NCBI GenBank assembly: GCA_902774915.1
Contig: CACYKH010000013.1
Location: 22,616 to 86,615, forward strand
Length of the DNA: 64,000 nucleotides
DNA from: an uncultured Lachnospiraceae bacterium
Lineage (GTDB): Bacteria > Bacillota > Clostridia > Lachnospirales > Lachnospiraceae
Direction: 5' to 3'
Below are positions 45,375 through 56,467 of the stretch, piece by piece. Every line of letters begins with the position of its first letter. Position 1 is the first letter of the stretch. The notes below the pieces were generated by a model that ran no database searches, had not been told where the DNA came from, and saw only the letters and a list, made by a program, of their open reading frames with translations. The translations under genes were made by a program, and so were the position numbers.

Positions 45375-46672
45375 TATTTATTTACCCCCGAATCATTGAA
45401 TCTCTTAACTGCATTTGCTTTATCAGCAAGTGAGCCTTTCTTTGGAGGTTCAGCTGTTTGATCTGCTTCGTAATTCTTGAGATTCATGTTACCGTACTTA
45501 CTTAATGTTGAATTAGAAGAACTCTTTGTTTGTTCCTCTGCTGGCTGTCCCATAGCAGCTTCAGTAAATCTCTGAGAAAGTGTTTTCTTTCCAGAAGCTT
45601 TTCTCTTAGCAATTTCTTTCTCTGCCTTAAGTTTCTGCTTTTCAACAATCTTTTCCATATCAACATGATCGTAATAAAGATTAGTAAATACTGCGATAAG
45701 GAAACTGATAAATGCAGAAACAGCCCAATAAATACCAAGACCTGCTGGTGCCTTAACTGTTACAAGGAAAGACATAATAGGCATGAAGTACATTGTTCTA
45801 CGCATAGATTTCATCTGTGCATCCTGCTGAGGATCACCTGTCTCATTCATAGGTGTAGCAATCATAGCAAGTAACTGACATAAGAATGAAGCAATAGGAA
45901 TAATAATTGCAGGAGTTAACTTGAAGCCTGGTGCTTCTGAAAGGTTAATACCAAAAATAAACTGATTAACTCTTGTAATCTTATCCTGGTTTTCAGCTAT
46001 AAGCTGTCCAACCTGTGGATTAGATGAAAATGTACTTGCAAGCTTGTCAAACAATGATTCATTACATCTATATAGTACATCGATAACACTATTTAAAGAT
46101 TTAAGTCCTTCACCTGATGTTGCATCTGTTGATGTAGCAAATTCTACAAGCTTTGTTGTAAGTCTTGGGATTTTTTCTGATTCAGTAAATCCTTTTAAAA
46201 GACTATAACCTTTATTTGTATCCATAATTGCCTGTGCAATTGGTTCATAAAGGTTTCTTACTTTAGGTACATATGCAGGAATATTCTGAATAACATTGTA
46301 CAGACCAATGAAAACAGGGAACTGAATAAGGGAAGTAAGACATCCCTGAGTCATCTTAATACCATACTTTTCCTGTAATTCTCTTGTTTCCTGCTGCTGA
46401 GCAAGCATAGATTCCTGATCTTTCTTGCCCTTATACTTCTTATTAATTTTGTTAAATTCTGGTTTAAGATACTGCTGTATCTTAGATGATTTAGTTGTTT
46501 TTAAACTGAATGGGAAGAGAATGAGTCTTATTATAATAGTAAAAACTACTATACTAAGTGCAATTGACTCAACACCCATTCCGTTAAACAAGTTATAAAT
46601 GGCATTAAAAATAAATCCTAATAACTTAGTAATAGGACCCATGATAATACCGCTATTTTGCGTGAGTATCAT
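45374..46672 (-). CDS. yidC: Membrane protein insertase YidC/OxaA
   Basis: 432 residues from the ATG at 46672 (GAGGAG upstream); the internal ATG ten codons later has no ribosome site. The YidC/Oxa1 domain includes SIVVFTIIIRLILFPFSLKTTKSSKIQQYLKPE and QGCLTSLIQFPVFIGLY with the conserved hydrophilic-groove Arg. Two further helices and a Lys-rich tail end the protein. A loop of about 100 residues between helices 3 and 4 is longer than in Bacillus SpoIIIJ. There is no lipobox, unlike many Firmicute YidC proteins. Confidence 0.94.
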   Translation of the reverse strand: MILTQNSGIIMGPITKLLGFIFNAIYNLFNGMGVESIALSIVVFTIIIRLILFPFSLKTTKSSKIQQYLKPEFNKINKKYKGKKDQESMLAQQQETRELQEKYGIKMTQGCLTSLIQFPVFIGLYNVIQNIPAYVPKVRNLYEPIAQAIMDTNKGYSLLKGFTESEKIPRLTTKLVEFATSTDATSGEGLKSLNSVIDVLYRCNESLFDKLASTFSSNPQVGQLIAENQDKITRVNQFIFGINLSEAPGFKLTPAIIIPIASFLCQLLAMIATPMNETGDPQQDAQMKSMRRTMYFMPIMSFLVTVKAPAGLGIYWAVSAFISFLIAVFTNLYYDHVDMEKIVEKQKLKAEKEIAKRKASGKKTLSQRFTEAAMGQPAEEQTKSSSNSTLSKYGNMNLKNYEADQTAEPPKKGSLADKANAVKRFNDSGVNK

Positions 46673-46684
46673 TAATGTTCTCCT

Positions 46685-46897
46685 CTACGGAACAGGATCA
46701 TATCCACCTTTACTGAAAGGGTTACATCTAAGTATTCTCCAAATTGTGAGAAGAGTACCTTTAAAAAATCCATACTTTTTATATGCTTCAATAGCATACT
46801 CAGAACATGTTGGATAAAAAATGCATGTACTATGTCCCTTAAGGTGAGATAAATGCTTCCTATAAAATTTGATCAAAGCTATACAAATCTTTTTCAT
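46685..46897 (-). CDS. yidD: Membrane-protein insertion factor YidD
   Basis: 70 residues, the usual length. [33 protein letters not shown] and [15 protein letters not shown] are signature sequences. The gene lies 8 bases after rnpA and 12 before yidC, in the standard order. Confidence 0.96.
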   Translation of the reverse strand: MKKICIALIKFYRKHLSHLKGHSTCIFYPTCSEYAIEAYKKYGFFKGTLLTIWRILRCNPFSKGGYDPVP

Positions 46898-46905
46898 GAT
46901 AAATA

Positions 46906-47241
46906 CTAATTAATAATATGATGATTTCGGCCAAGATGCAGGAAAGCACTTTCTATTTCTTGAAAGTTCTTCCCTTTTGCCGAATTCCTAGCTACGACCA
47001 CTATATCGTAACCATCCTTTACTTTATCCAAGTTCAATCTGTAGCTTTCCTTTATAAGACGTTTAATTCTATGTCTTATAACACTATTACCGACCTTTTT
47101 ACTCACAGAGATTCCGATTCTACTGTATACCTGATCAGTTTTTAAGATATACATCACTAAATACTTATTTGCCAACGATTCTCTATGGTTATACACCTGG
47201 CTAAACTCTCTGGAGTTTTTTAATGAAATTAATTTTTTCAT
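46906..47241 (-). CDS. rnpA: RNase P protein component
   Basis: 111 residues. [21 protein letters not shown] carries the family signature (RNR-type motif with His in the Asn position). It activates RNase P RNA in 5'-end processing of tRNAs. It lies 9 bases after rpmH. Confidence 0.96.
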   Translation of the reverse strand: MKKLISLKNSREFSQVYNHRESLANKYLVMYILKTDQVYSRIGISVSKKVGNSVIRHRIKRLIKESYRLNLDKVKDGYDIVVVARNSAKGKNFQEIESAFLHLGRNHHIIN

Positions 47242-47250
47242 TTTCCCTTA

Positions 47251-47385
47251 TTATGGAGTAAGTGATTTTCTTCCCTTTGCACGTCTAGCTGAGAGAACTT
47301 TACGACCATTAGCTGTGCTCATTCTCTTTCTAAATCCATGAACCTTTGATCTAGATCTCTTCTTAGGCTGAAATGTCATCTTCAT
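47251..47385 (-). CDS. rpmH: Ribosomal protein L34
   Basis: 44 residues, too short for an automated ORF list. The sequence begins [17 protein letters not shown] and continues [18 protein letters not shown] to a LTP end, diagnostic of L34. AAAGGAAG precedes the ATG. It is first in the rpmH-rnpA-yidD-yidC-jag operon. Confidence 0.98.
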   Translation of the reverse strand: MKMTFQPKKRSRSKVHGFRKRMSTANGRKVLSARRAKGRKSLTP

Positions 47386-47452
47386 AATTTTTCTTCCTTT
47401 CTATATATGTTTTATTTTTGCCACCTTCCGAAAAAGAGGGCAAATCTACACT

Positions 47453-47481
47453 ATTATATTTTTTTACTATATAAAAGTCAA
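47453..47481 (-). promoter_or_regulatory. Promoter of rpmH operon
   Basis: On the - strand, TTGACT (47476-47481), 17-base spacer, then TATAAT (47453-47458). Confidence 0.82.
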
Positions 47482-47719
47482 GCAAATAGTGGCTTTAGAG
47501 CCTTAAATATGAAGAAAAATATTTTTTAAAATTTTTATATGTTTACATAAATTATCAACATTTTGTGAATAAATTGTTGATAACTTATGTAATTATTGTT
47601 TATTAAATGTTTTATAAACAAAAAATTGGCTATTATAAAGGGATTTTTTCACTGAAAATTAATAACAAAATTTAACCACAACTTAACATAAATTGCATTT
47701 TTATGGCTCTCTTTTAACC

Positions 47720-47748
47720 TTGAGAATATTACCTAATTGTAGTAGAAT
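47720..47748 (+). promoter_or_regulatory. Promoter of dnaA
   Basis: TTGAGA (47720-47725), 17-base spacer, TAGAAT (47743-47748), about 90 bases before the dnaA ATG. Confidence 0.72.
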
Positions 47749-47838
47749 ATAGAAGTGTATTTTTGCCCTCTTAGAAGGCTTATATTTTTGTTTTAAATAC
47801 ATTTTTGTGTTTTTTATTAAATAAAAGGATAAAATTAA

Positions 47839-49230
47839 ATGAAAGAGCAAATAATAAACAATTGGGATAGTATTCTTAATACCCTGGAAACTCATTATGA
47901 TGTTTCTAAGATTATTATAGAAACCTGGATAAGACCTCTGAGTATATTTGATATTAAGGATAATACTATCTATTTTTATGTAGATGAGAAAAGAGGTAAG
48001 CATGGCGTAGATTATCTTCGTAACAAAGGATATGACATGTTCCTTCTTTCTTCTATTAGAGAATTCTTCAATGATCCTAATATAGAACTTATAATAGATG
48101 AAAAATATAAATTCGTAGTTAGTGACGATGATAATCATTCTTCAAATGTTGAATATGATGGACAATATAGTGCTGATTATTATCAGGCTATTAAAAAGAG
48201 TAATCTTAACCCTAAGTATACATTTGAAAATTTTGTCATTGGTGAAAGTAACAGACATGCTTATGCAACATGTACTGCAGTTGCTGATCTTCCAAGTCAG
48301 GATGCACTTAATCCACTATTCTTATATGGAGGACCAGGACTTGGAAAAACACATCTAATCCAATCAATAGCGCATTTCATATTGCAGCATAATCCTTCTA
48401 TGAATGTACTTTATGCATCATCAGAAAGATTTACAAATGATATCATCACTGCAATTCAGAATAATAAAACAGAAGAGTTCCGTCAGAAGTATCGTCAGGT
48501 AGATGTACTTATAATAGATGATATTCAGGAAATTATAGGTCGTGAAAGAACCCAGCAGGAATTCTTTAATACATTTAACTTCTTATATGAAGCAAAAAAA
48601 CAGATAATTATTTCTTCAGATAGACCACCTAAGGAAATTAAAGAGCTTAATGAAAGACTTCGTTCAAGATTCGAGTGGGGAGTTCCTATTGATATTCAGG
48701 CTCCTGACTATGAAACACGTATGGCTATTCTTAGAAACAAAGCTGAAAAAGGTGGAATGAACAACATTCCTGAAGAGATACTTGTTTATATTGCAGAAAA
48801 CATTGTATCTAATGTAAGAGAATTGGAAGGTGCTCTTAATAAACTTAGTGTTTATTCAAAGCTTAGTAATGAAGATATTACCCTTGATCTTACAAAGGAA
48901 ACACTTAAGGATCTTATTTCAAAGGATGCTGAAAAGAATATTACTCCAGATACTATCTTATCAACAGTTTCTGAACACTTAAATGTTAGTATCTCAGATA
49001 TTCAATCATCAAAAAGAAGTAAAGATATTGCAATTGCAAGACAGACTGTTATGTACTTATGCCGCCAACTTACTGATAAAAGCTTGGTTTCTATCGGTGA
49101 AGTTGTTGGTGGAAAGGATCATGCAACAGTTTATAACGGTGTTAAGAGAATAGAAGACAAATTAAAGAACGATCCACAGTTTGAATCTACTATAAATGTT
49201 CTTTATAACAAGCTTAATCCACAACAGTAA
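47839..49230 (+). CDS. dnaA: Chromosomal replication initiator DnaA
   Basis: 463 residues. An N-terminal interaction domain is followed by a linker. The AAA+ module has Walker A LYGGPGLGKTHLIQ near residue 157, Walker B VLIIDDIQEII near 220 and the LRSRFEWG arginine-finger region. The C-terminal DNA-binding domain carries the signature GEVVGGKDHATVYNGV. It opens the origin at the DnaA boxes just upstream. Confidence 0.98.
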   Translation: MKEQIINNWDSILNTLETHYDVSKIIIETWIRPLSIFDIKDNTIYFYVDEKRGKHGVDYLRNKGYDMFLLSSIREFFNDPNIELIIDEKYKFVVSDDDNHSSNVEYDGQYSADYYQAIKKSNLNPKYTFENFVIGESNRHAYATCTAVADLPSQDALNPLFLYGGPGLGKTHLIQSIAHFILQHNPSMNVLYASSERFTNDIITAIQNNKTEEFRQKYRQVDVLIIDDIQEIIGRERTQQEFFNTFNFLYEAKKQIIISSDRPPKEIKELNERLRSRFEWGVPIDIQAPDYETRMAILRNKAEKGGMNNIPEEILVYIAENIVSNVRELEGALNKLSVYSKLSNEDITLDLTKETLKDLISKDAEKNITPDTILSTVSEHLNVSISDIQSSKRSKDIAIARQTVMYLCRQLTDKSLVSIGEVVGGKDHATVYNGVKRIEDKLKNDPQFESTINVLYNKLNPQQ

Positions 49231-49393
49231 AAATTAAAAAACATCATTAATAAATGATTATTAACATTAGTTTTTGTTTGTATTAGTGGGCTGAAGGTAC
49301 TTTTCAACATATCAACACTGCTTATTATTATTAATACTATAAATTATATATATATTATTAGTCAGATGACGATGCGAAAGGAGCATTTTAAGA

Positions 49394-50509
49394 ATGAGAA
49401 TCAAATGTAAGAAACAGGTTTTATTATCAGGTATAAATACTGTATCTAAAGCAGTAGCTACTAAAACAGTAAAACCTATACTTGAATGTATATTATTAGA
49501 GGCTAAAAATGGAGAGCTTAAGCTTACAGCTAACAATCTTAATCTTGGAATAGAGACTTATATAGATTGTACTATCATAGAAGAAGGAACAATTGCTCTT
49601 AATTCTAAACTTTTCTCAGATATCATAAGAAAGATGCAGGATAGTGATATTGATATAGAATCTAATAGTGATTACAAAACAACTATTATATGTGAAAAAT
49701 CAAGATATGATATTCCTTGCTGGTCAGGAGAAGAGTTCCCAGAGATAACATCTGTAAATAAAGATAAGAGTATTATAATTTCTCAGCTTGGTCTTAAAGA
49801 TATTATTAGACAAACTATTTTCTCAGTTTCAGATAATGAGAATTCAAAGCTTATGAGTGGTGAGCTTTTTGAAGTAAAAGATAATGTACTTTCTGTTGTT
49901 TCTCTTGATGGTCATAGAATTTCTATGAGAAAGATAAATCTTAAGGGAGATAATTCAGATATTTCTGCAGTTGTTCCTGGAAAGACACTTCAGGAAATCA
50001 GCAAGATCATAAATGGTGATGCAGAAGAAGATGTTGTCATCTATTTTGCAGATAAGAATATGAGTTTTGAATTTGGTAAGACAAAGGTTGTTTCTCGTCT
50101 TATCGAAGGAGAATATTTTAAGATAGCTCATATGCTTTCTATGGATACATCACTTTTAGTTAAAGCAAATAGAAGTGAACTTATTGGATGTATAGACAGA
50201 GCTTCTCTTCTTATTCAGGAAACAGATAAGAAGCCAATTATTGTAAGTGTTAAGAATGATAATAATCTTTATATAAGACTTGATACAAATAAAGGTTCTA
50301 TCAAAGAAGAGATGGAAATTGAAAAAGAGGGTGATGAGATAATTATTGGATTTAATCCAACATTTATCATGGATGCACTCAGAGTTATAGATGATGATAA
50401 GGTTAATATTTATATGAATGATTCAAAGAGTCCTTGTATCATAAAGGATGCTGAGAATACATTTACTTATATTATTCTGCCTATAAATATTAATCCAGAT
50501 GCTTATTAA
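49394..50509 (+). CDS. dnaN: DNA polymerase III beta sliding clamp
   Basis: 371 residues, normal length. Three clamp domains are present. The recognisable segments are NTVSKAVATKTVKPILECILLEA, GVSLDGHRIS-like (VSLDGHRISMRK) and the C-terminal FTYIILPIN. AAAGGAG lies upstream of the ATG. The 163-base gap to dnaA is AT-rich and holds no gene. Confidence 0.97.
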   Translation: MRIKCKKQVLLSGINTVSKAVATKTVKPILECILLEAKNGELKLTANNLNLGIETYIDCTIIEEGTIALNSKLFSDIIRKMQDSDIDIESNSDYKTTIICEKSRYDIPCWSGEEFPEITSVNKDKSIIISQLGLKDIIRQTIFSVSDNENSKLMSGELFEVKDNVLSVVSLDGHRISMRKINLKGDNSDISAVVPGKTLQEISKIINGDAEEDVVIYFADKNMSFEFGKTKVVSRLIEGEYFKIAHMLSMDTSLLVKANRSELIGCIDRASLLIQETDKKPIIVSVKNDNNLYIRLDTNKGSIKEEMEIEKEGDEIIIGFNPTFIMDALRVIDDDKVNIYMNDSKSPCIIKDAENTFTYIILPININPDAY

Positions 50510-50522
50510 TTAGGAATTAAGT

Positions 50523-50738
50523 ATGGAAACTATAAAAATTAGAGATGGTGAAGAATTTATAAAGCTCGGACAAGCTATGAAAAAAGCTGGTCTGGTAGGC
50601 TCTGGTTTGGATGCCAAAATACTTATCCAGGATGGACAGGTAAAAGTAAATGGTGAGGTTGATACCAGAAGAGGAAAAAAACTCTATCCAGGTGACAGCT
50701 TCGAATATGACGGAAATACTGTAAAGGTAGAAGAATAG
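50523..50738 (+). CDS. yaaA: S4-domain RNA-binding protein YaaA/RlbA
   Basis: 71 residues. The S4 core is FIKLGQAMKKAGLVGSG, followed by KILIQDGQVKVNGEVDTRRGKKLYPGDS. The dnaN-yaaA-recF order is standard in Firmicutes. Gaps are 13 and 3 bases, so expression is coupled. It may act in ribosome biogenesis. Confidence 0.94.
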   Translation: METIKIRDGEEFIKLGQAMKKAGLVGSGLDAKILIQDGQVKVNGEVDTRRGKKLYPGDSFEYDGNTVKVEE

Positions 50739-50741
50739 TAA

Positions 50742-51818
50742 ATGTTTGTTGAATCACTGGCATTAATGAATTTTAGAAATTATGAATCACTGGATATTCA
50801 GTTTAGTGACAAGATTAATATTCTATATGGTGACAATGCTCAAGGAAAAACAAATATTCTGGAAGCTATCTATATGTCAGCAACAACCAGATCTCATAAA
50901 AAATCAAAAGATAAAGATATTATAAGATTTGGTGAAGAAGATTCTCATATAAGAGTAAACATTAAAAAAAGAGATGTAGGTCATAGGATTGATATGCATC
51001 TTAGAAAAGCCGGGAATAAAGGTGTTGCAATAGATGGAATACCTATAAAAAAATCAACAGAGCTTTTCGGACTTATAAATATAATTATTTTTTCACCTGA
51101 GGATTTAGCAGTTGTAAAAAATGGACCTGGCGAGCGCAGGCGTTTTATGGATATGGAAATATGTCAGCTTAGCCGGATTTATTACAGTAATTTATCAACA
51201 TATAATAAAGTTCTTGATCAGAGAAACAGCACATTAAAACAGATTGCCTACAAATCTGGAATGGAAGAAATGCTGGATGTCTGGGATGATCAATTAGCAG
51301 AGGTTGGCTCCGCTATTATAAAAGAAAGAGCCAACTTTATAAGCATGTTAAATGACATTATAAAGGATATTCATAAAGGACTTACTTCTGAAAGTGAAAA
51401 GATAGAACTTAGATATGAACCTAATGTTGATATAGATGAATTTAAAACATCACTTTATGAAAAAAGAAATATAGATATTAAAAATACTACAACAATGACG
51501 GGACCTCATAGAGATGATTTTGGAATATTTATAAACGATAGTGATGTAAGAGTTTATGGTTCTCAGGGACAACAGAGAACAGCTGCACTTGCACTTAAGC
51601 TTGCAGAAATTGAATTAGTTAAAAAAATTATCAACGATGATCCAATACTTCTTCTTGATGATGTAATGTCAGAGCTTGATACAAGAAGAAGGGATGCTCT
51701 TCTTAATAGTATTAAAGATATCCAGACAATAATAACCTGTACCGGATATGATGATTTTATAAGACAGAGAATTAATGTTAATAAGATATATAAAATATCT
51801 CAAGGTAAGATAGTTTAA
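50742..51818 (+). CDS. recF: DNA replication/repair ATPase RecF
   Basis: 358 residues. Walker A is LYGDNAQGKTNILEAIYMSA near residue 30. The signature SQGQQRTAALALKLAEIEL and Walker B PILLLDDVMSELD lie near the end. It loads RecA at gaps with RecO/RecR. Confidence 0.97.
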   Translation: MFVESLALMNFRNYESLDIQFSDKINILYGDNAQGKTNILEAIYMSATTRSHKKSKDKDIIRFGEEDSHIRVNIKKRDVGHRIDMHLRKAGNKGVAIDGIPIKKSTELFGLINIIIFSPEDLAVVKNGPGERRRFMDMEICQLSRIYYSNLSTYNKVLDQRNSTLKQIAYKSGMEEMLDVWDDQLAEVGSAIIKERANFISMLNDIIKDIHKGLTSESEKIELRYEPNVDIDEFKTSLYEKRNIDIKNTTTMTGPHRDDFGIFINDSDVRVYGSQGQQRTAALALKLAEIELVKKIINDDPILLLDDVMSELDTRRRDALLNSIKDIQTIITCTGYDDFIRQRINVNKIYKISQGKIV

Positions 51819-51850
51819 TAATAGTCATATAGATTTAAAAGGAGAAAATA

Positions 51851-53863
51851 ATGAGTGAATCATTAAATAACCCTGAAATCAAAGAAGAGGGATATGAAGT
51901 ATCTGGAGAATATGGTGCGGATCAGATTCAGATTCTTGAAGGTCTGGAAGCAGTACGAAAAAGACCAGGTATGTATATCGGAAGTACCTCTACAAGAGGT
52001 CTTCATCACTTAGTTTATGAGATTGTTGATAACTCTGTTGATGAAGCGCTTGCTGGTTTTTGTAAAAATATAGAGGTTTTCATTAATGAAGATAACTCTA
52101 TAACAGTAATAGATGATGGACGTGGTATTCCTGTAGGAATTCAGGAAAAAACAGGACGTCCAGCTGTTGAAGTTGTATTCACAGTTCTCCATGCTGGTGG
52201 AAAATTCGGTGGTGGAGGATACAAGGTTTCAGGTGGTCTTCATGGTGTAGGTTCATCTGTTGTTAATGCACTTTCCGATTGGCTGGAAGTAGAAGTTTCC
52301 AGAGAAGGAAAAGTACATAAACAGAGATATGAAAGAGGTAACATTTGCTACGACCTTAAAGTAATCGGTGATACAGATAAAACAGGAACTAAGGTTACAT
52401 TTAAACCAGATGGAACTATCTTTGATGATCTGATTTATGATTACAATACTCTTAGAATCAGACTTCGTGAGACTGCATTCCTTACAAAGGGATTAAAGAT
52501 TTCTCTTACTGATCTCAGACAGCCTGAGAAAAAAGAGGATGAGTCTGATGAAGAATATAAAGAGAGAATAGAAAATTGGGAGCCTGTGACAGAGACTTTC
52601 CACTATGAAGGTGGTATTAAAGAATTTGTTCAGTATCTCAACAGACATAAAACTACTCTTTACGATAAGGTTATTTATTGTGAAGGAACAAAAGATGATA
52701 TTTATGTTGAGATAGCTCTTCAGCATAATAATTCTTATAACGAAATGGTCAACAGCTTTGTTAATAATATCATTACACCTGAGGGTGGAATGCATCTTAC
52801 TGGATTTAGATCAGCTATGACCAAGGTTTTCAATGACTATGCAAGAAATAATAAACTTTTGAAGGAAAAGGATGATAACCTTTCTGGAGAAGATTTAAGA
52901 GAAGGTCTTACAGCTATTATCAGTGTTAAGATCGAGGATCCACAGTTTGAAGGTCAGACAAAACAGAAGCTTGGAAATGCACCAGCCAGAACTGCTGTTG
53001 AATCACTTATGAATGAACAGCTTGTAATATTCCTGGAGCAGAATCCTTCTGTTGCAAAGGCTATTATTGAGAAGGCTGTAAATGCACAGCGTGCAAGAAT
53101 AGCAGCTCGTAAGGCGAGAGATGCATCTCGTAAGAGTTATCTTTCAGATGGTATGTCACTTCCTGGAAAGCTTGCTGATTGTTCAGATAAAGATCCAAAG
53201 AATTGCGAAATCTATATAGTCGAGGGAGATTCCGCTGGTGGTTCTGCAAAGACTGCAAGAAACAGAGCTACTCAGGCAATACTTCCACTTAGAGGAAAAA
53301 TCCTTAATGTAGAGAAAGCAAGAATTGATCATATTATGGAGAATAAAGAAATCCAGGCAATGATAACTGCTTTCGGTACAGGTATTCATGAGAATTTCGA
53401 TATAGAAAAACTTCGTTATGACAAGATTATTATCATGACGGATGCCGACGTAGATGGTGCTCATATTGCAACACTTCTACTTACATTCTTCTATAGATTT
53501 ATGCCAGATCTTATCCGTCAGGGTCATGTATATCTGGCACAGCCACCTCTCTATAGATTAGAGAAGAATAAGAAAATATGGTATGCCTACAGTGATGAAG
53601 AGCTGGCTTCTATAATTGATGAAGTTGGTAGAGACCAGAATAATAAGGTTCAGCGTTATAAAGGACTTGGTGAGATGGATGCAGATCAGCTTTGGGATAC
53701 AACTATGGATCCTTCAAAGAGAGTTCTTCTCAGAGTATCTATGGATGGCGAAGATGAATCAGAGGTAGATCTTACATTTAATGTTCTTATGGGCGACAAT
53801 GTTGAACCTCGTAAGAAGTTCATCGAAGATAATGCTAAGTTTGTAAAGAATCTTGATATATAA
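51851..53863 (+). CDS. gyrB: DNA gyrase subunit B
   Basis: 670 residues. The GHKL ATPase signature is [17 protein letters not shown] with DDGRGIPVG and [14 protein letters not shown]. The TOPRIM core is [18 protein letters not shown] and [13 protein letters not shown], ending with the GyrB C-terminal motif [20 protein letters not shown]. It is the ATP-driven part of the negative-supercoiling enzyme. GGAGAA lies upstream of the ATG. Confidence 0.98.
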   Translation: MSESLNNPEIKEEGYEVSGEYGADQIQILEGLEAVRKRPGMYIGSTSTRGLHHLVYEIVDNSVDEALAGFCKNIEVFINEDNSITVIDDGRGIPVGIQEKTGRPAVEVVFTVLHAGGKFGGGGYKVSGGLHGVGSSVVNALSDWLEVEVSREGKVHKQRYERGNICYDLKVIGDTDKTGTKVTFKPDGTIFDDLIYDYNTLRIRLRETAFLTKGLKISLTDLRQPEKKEDESDEEYKERIENWEPVTETFHYEGGIKEFVQYLNRHKTTLYDKVIYCEGTKDDIYVEIALQHNNSYNEMVNSFVNNIITPEGGMHLTGFRSAMTKVFNDYARNNKLLKEKDDNLSGEDLREGLTAIISVKIEDPQFEGQTKQKLGNAPARTAVESLMNEQLVIFLEQNPSVAKAIIEKAVNAQRARIAARKARDASRKSYLSDGMSLPGKLADCSDKDPKNCEIYIVEGDSAGGSAKTARNRATQAILPLRGKILNVEKARIDHIMENKEIQAMITAFGTGIHENFDIEKLRYDKIIIMTDADVDGAHIATLLLTFFYRFMPDLIRQGHVYLAQPPLYRLEKNKKIWYAYSDEELASIIDEVGRDQNNKVQRYKGLGEMDADQLWDTTMDPSKRVLLRVSMDGEDESEVDLTFNVLMGDNVEPRKKFIEDNAKFVKNLDI

Positions 53864-53902
53864 AATTACTTTTCAATTATTTGAAAATGTTAGGAGATAA
53901 AA

Positions 53903-56467
53903 ATGAGTGACGATAAGATCTTTGACAAGCCTCATGACGAAGTGAAAGAGGTTGATCTTAAGAAAACAATGGAGAATTCTTACATAGATTATGCTATGTC
54001 GGTTATTGCATCTCGTGCACTTCCAGATGTAAGAGATGGTCTTAAACCGGTTCAGAGAAGAATTCTTTATTCAATGATCGAACTTAATAATGGACCAGAT
54101 AAGCCACACCGTAAATGTGCCCGTATCGTCGGAGATACAATGGGTAAATATCATCCACATGGTGATAGCTCTATTTATGATGCATTGGTTAAGCTGGCAC
54201 AGGATTGGAATACCAGATATCCATTAGTAGATGGTCATGGAAACTTTGGTTCCATGGATGGTGATGGAGCAGCTGCTATGCGTTACACAGAGGCTCGTCT
54301 TACAAAAATCTCAATGGAACTTCTGGCTGATATCAACAAAGATACAGTTGATTTTGTTCCTAACTTTGATGAAACAGAAAAAGAACCTGAGGTTCTTCCA
54401 TCACGTTATCCTAATCTTCTTGTAAATGGTACTTCCGGTATTGCCGTAGGTATGGCAACAAACATACCACCTCACAATCTTCGTGAAGTAACAGATGCTG
54501 CTATCAGAATTATTGATAACAGAGTTGAAGAAGATAGAGATACCGATATAGAAGAAATAATGGAAATCGTAAAAGGTCCTGACTTCCCAACTGGAGCAGA
54601 GATTCTTGGTAGAAAAGGTATTGAAGAAGCATATAGAACAGGTAGAGGAAAAATACGTGTTCGTGCTATTTCAGATATTGAACCAATGGCAAAGGGTAAG
54701 CAGAGAATAGTTATCACTGAGCTCCCTTACATGGTTAATAAAGCTCTTCTTATTCAGAAGATTGCAGAGCTTGTAAAGAACAAGAGAGTAGACGGTATTA
54801 CAGATCTTCGTGATGAGTCATCCCGTGAAGGAATGAGAATAGTTATTGAACTTCGTCATGATGTAAATGCAAACCTGCTTCTTAATAATCTTTATAAGCA
54901 TACTCAGCTGGAGGATACATTTGGCGTTAATATGCTCGCACTTGTTAACAAGCAGCCAAAGGTTCTGCCACTTATTGATATGCTTAAATACTACATTAAG
55001 CATCAAGAAGATGTAGTCACAAGAAGAACTAAGTTTGAACTTGCTGCTGCTGAAAAGAGAGCACATATTGTTGAAGGTCTTCTTATTGCTATTGATAATA
55101 TTGATGAAGTAATAAAGATTATTCGTGCTGCTGCAAATGTAAATGAAGCAAAAGAGAAGTTAATAGAGAGGTTTGATCTTACAGAAGCTCAGGCTCAGGC
55201 CATTGTAGATATGAGACTTCGTGCTCTTACAGGTCTGGAGAAAGAGAAGCTGGAAGATGAATATAAAGAACTTCAGGCAAGGATTGCATATCTCAAGGGT
55301 ATCCTTGCAGATGAGAAGAAGCTTCTTACAGTTATTAAAGAAGAAATGCAGGAAATTGCAGATAAGCATGGAGATGACAGAAGAACTATCATCGGCCAGG
55401 CAGTTGGTGATTTCACAGATGAAGATCTGATAGATGATGAGCCAGCAGTTCTGACAATGACTCATTTCGGATATATAAAGAGAATGTCAGTAGATAACTT
55501 CCATTCTCAGAATAGAGGCGGAAAAGGTATAAGAGGAATCCAGACTATAGAGGATGACTTTATAGAAGATCTTCTTATGACTACAACACTTAATTACATT
55601 CTCTTCTTTACAAATAGAGGACGTGTATTTAAGCTCCGTACATATCAGATACCTGAAGCAGGAAGAACAGCAAGAGGTGTTGCAATGGTTAACCTTCTTC
55701 AGCTGGATGGTGGAGAGCATGTTCAGGCAGTTGTTCCTATCAGGGACTTCTCAGAGAATAAGTACTTCATCATGGTAACCAAGTCAGGTATGATAAAGAA
55801 ATCACCACAGATGGATTACAAGAATATCAGAAAGAATGGTCTGATAGGTATAACCATCAAAGAAGATGATGAACTTATAGAGGTTAAGACAACAGATAAT
55901 ACACGTGATATATTCATGGTTTCAAAGAATGGTATGTGCATCCGATTCAGAGATACTGACATCAGAAGTACAGGACGTTCATCAATGGGTGTACGTGGTA
56001 TGAACCTTGACCATGAGGATGAAGTTGTCGGAATGCAGATGAATACCCAGGGCGAGAAGCTTCTCATCGTAACCGAAAAGGGTATGGGTAAAAAGACTCC
56101 TATAAATGATTTCACACTTCAGAGAAGAGGTGGAAAGGGTCTTAAGTGTTACAAAGTAACAGAGAAGACTGGAAAAGTAATTGGAGTTAAAGCTGTTAAT
56201 GAAGATCATGAAGTAATGCTTATTACTACAGAGGGAATTATTATTCAGCTTAGATGCGAGGATATATCTACCTACGGAAGAATTACATCTGGTGTTAAGC
56301 TTATAAATGTTAAAGAAGGCGAAGCTGTTAAGAAAATTGCTAAGGTTAGACAGACTGAGAAGAATTCTACAGAAACAGAAGAGGCCGAAGAAGGAGCTGA
56401 AGAAGCTACTTCAGAAGTAACATCTGAGGAAATTACACAGGAAGATAGTGGTAACGAGGAAGCGTAA
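53903..56467 (+). CDS. gyrA: DNA gyrase subunit A
   Basis: 854 residues. The catalytic Tyr lies in the [11 protein letters not shown] segment near residue 123. The quinolone-region sequence [14 protein letters not shown] has Ser-Ser/Tyr at the usual positions (HGDSSIY). The C-terminal beta-pinwheel includes the GyrA box [11 protein letters not shown], which distinguishes it from ParC. A long acidic tail (Glu/Thr-rich, about 35 residues) closes the protein. A small protein gene begins at its stop codon (TAATG). Confidence 0.98.
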   Translation: MSDDKIFDKPHDEVKEVDLKKTMENSYIDYAMSVIASRALPDVRDGLKPVQRRILYSMIELNNGPDKPHRKCARIVGDTMGKYHPHGDSSIYDALVKLAQDWNTRYPLVDGHGNFGSMDGDGAAAMRYTEARLTKISMELLADINKDTVDFVPNFDETEKEPEVLPSRYPNLLVNGTSGIAVGMATNIPPHNLREVTDAAIRIIDNRVEEDRDTDIEEIMEIVKGPDFPTGAEILGRKGIEEAYRTGRGKIRVRAISDIEPMAKGKQRIVITELPYMVNKALLIQKIAELVKNKRVDGITDLRDESSREGMRIVIELRHDVNANLLLNNLYKHTQLEDTFGVNMLALVNKQPKVLPLIDMLKYYIKHQEDVVTRRTKFELAAAEKRAHIVEGLLIAIDNIDEVIKIIRAAANVNEAKEKLIERFDLTEAQAQAIVDMRLRALTGLEKEKLEDEYKELQARIAYLKGILADEKKLLTVIKEEMQEIADKHGDDRRTIIGQAVGDFTDEDLIDDEPAVLTMTHFGYIKRMSVDNFHSQNRGGKGIRGIQTIEDDFIEDLLMTTTLNYILFFTNRGRVFKLRTYQIPEAGRTARGVAMVNLLQLDGGEHVQAVVPIRDFSENKYFIMVTKSGMIKKSPQMDYKNIRKNGLIGITIKEDDELIEVKTTDNTRDIFMVSKNGMCIRFRDTDIRSTGRSSMGVRGMNLDHEDEVVGMQMNTQGEKLLIVTEKGMGKKTPINDFTLQRRGGKGLKCYKVTEKTGKVIGVKAVNEDHEVMLITTEGIIIQLRCEDISTYGRITSGVKLINVKEGEAVKKIAKVRQTEKNSTETEEAEEGAEEATSEVTSEEITQEDSGNEEA

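Larger units (their letters stand above)
47386..47838. other. Replication origin (oriC) between rpmH and dnaA
   Basis: This 450-base gene-free and very AT-rich stretch separates divergent rpmH and dnaA operons. Three DnaA boxes lie within 32 bases: TTATCAACA at 47552-47560, TTATTCACA on the - strand at 47564-47572 and TTATCAACA on the - strand at 47575-47583. Weaker matches include TTAACCACA at 47672-47680. Long A/T runs around 47505-47545 and 47590-47650 could be the unwinding element. The dnaA-dnaN gap (49231-49393) is also AT-rich and may hold the second half of a bipartite origin. Confidence 0.85.

Noticed and set aside
47701-48138. A 145-codon antisense frame over oriC and the start of dnaA
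   Set aside because: Covers the dnaA promoter and N-terminus; AT-rich sequence gives hydrophobic residues by chance.
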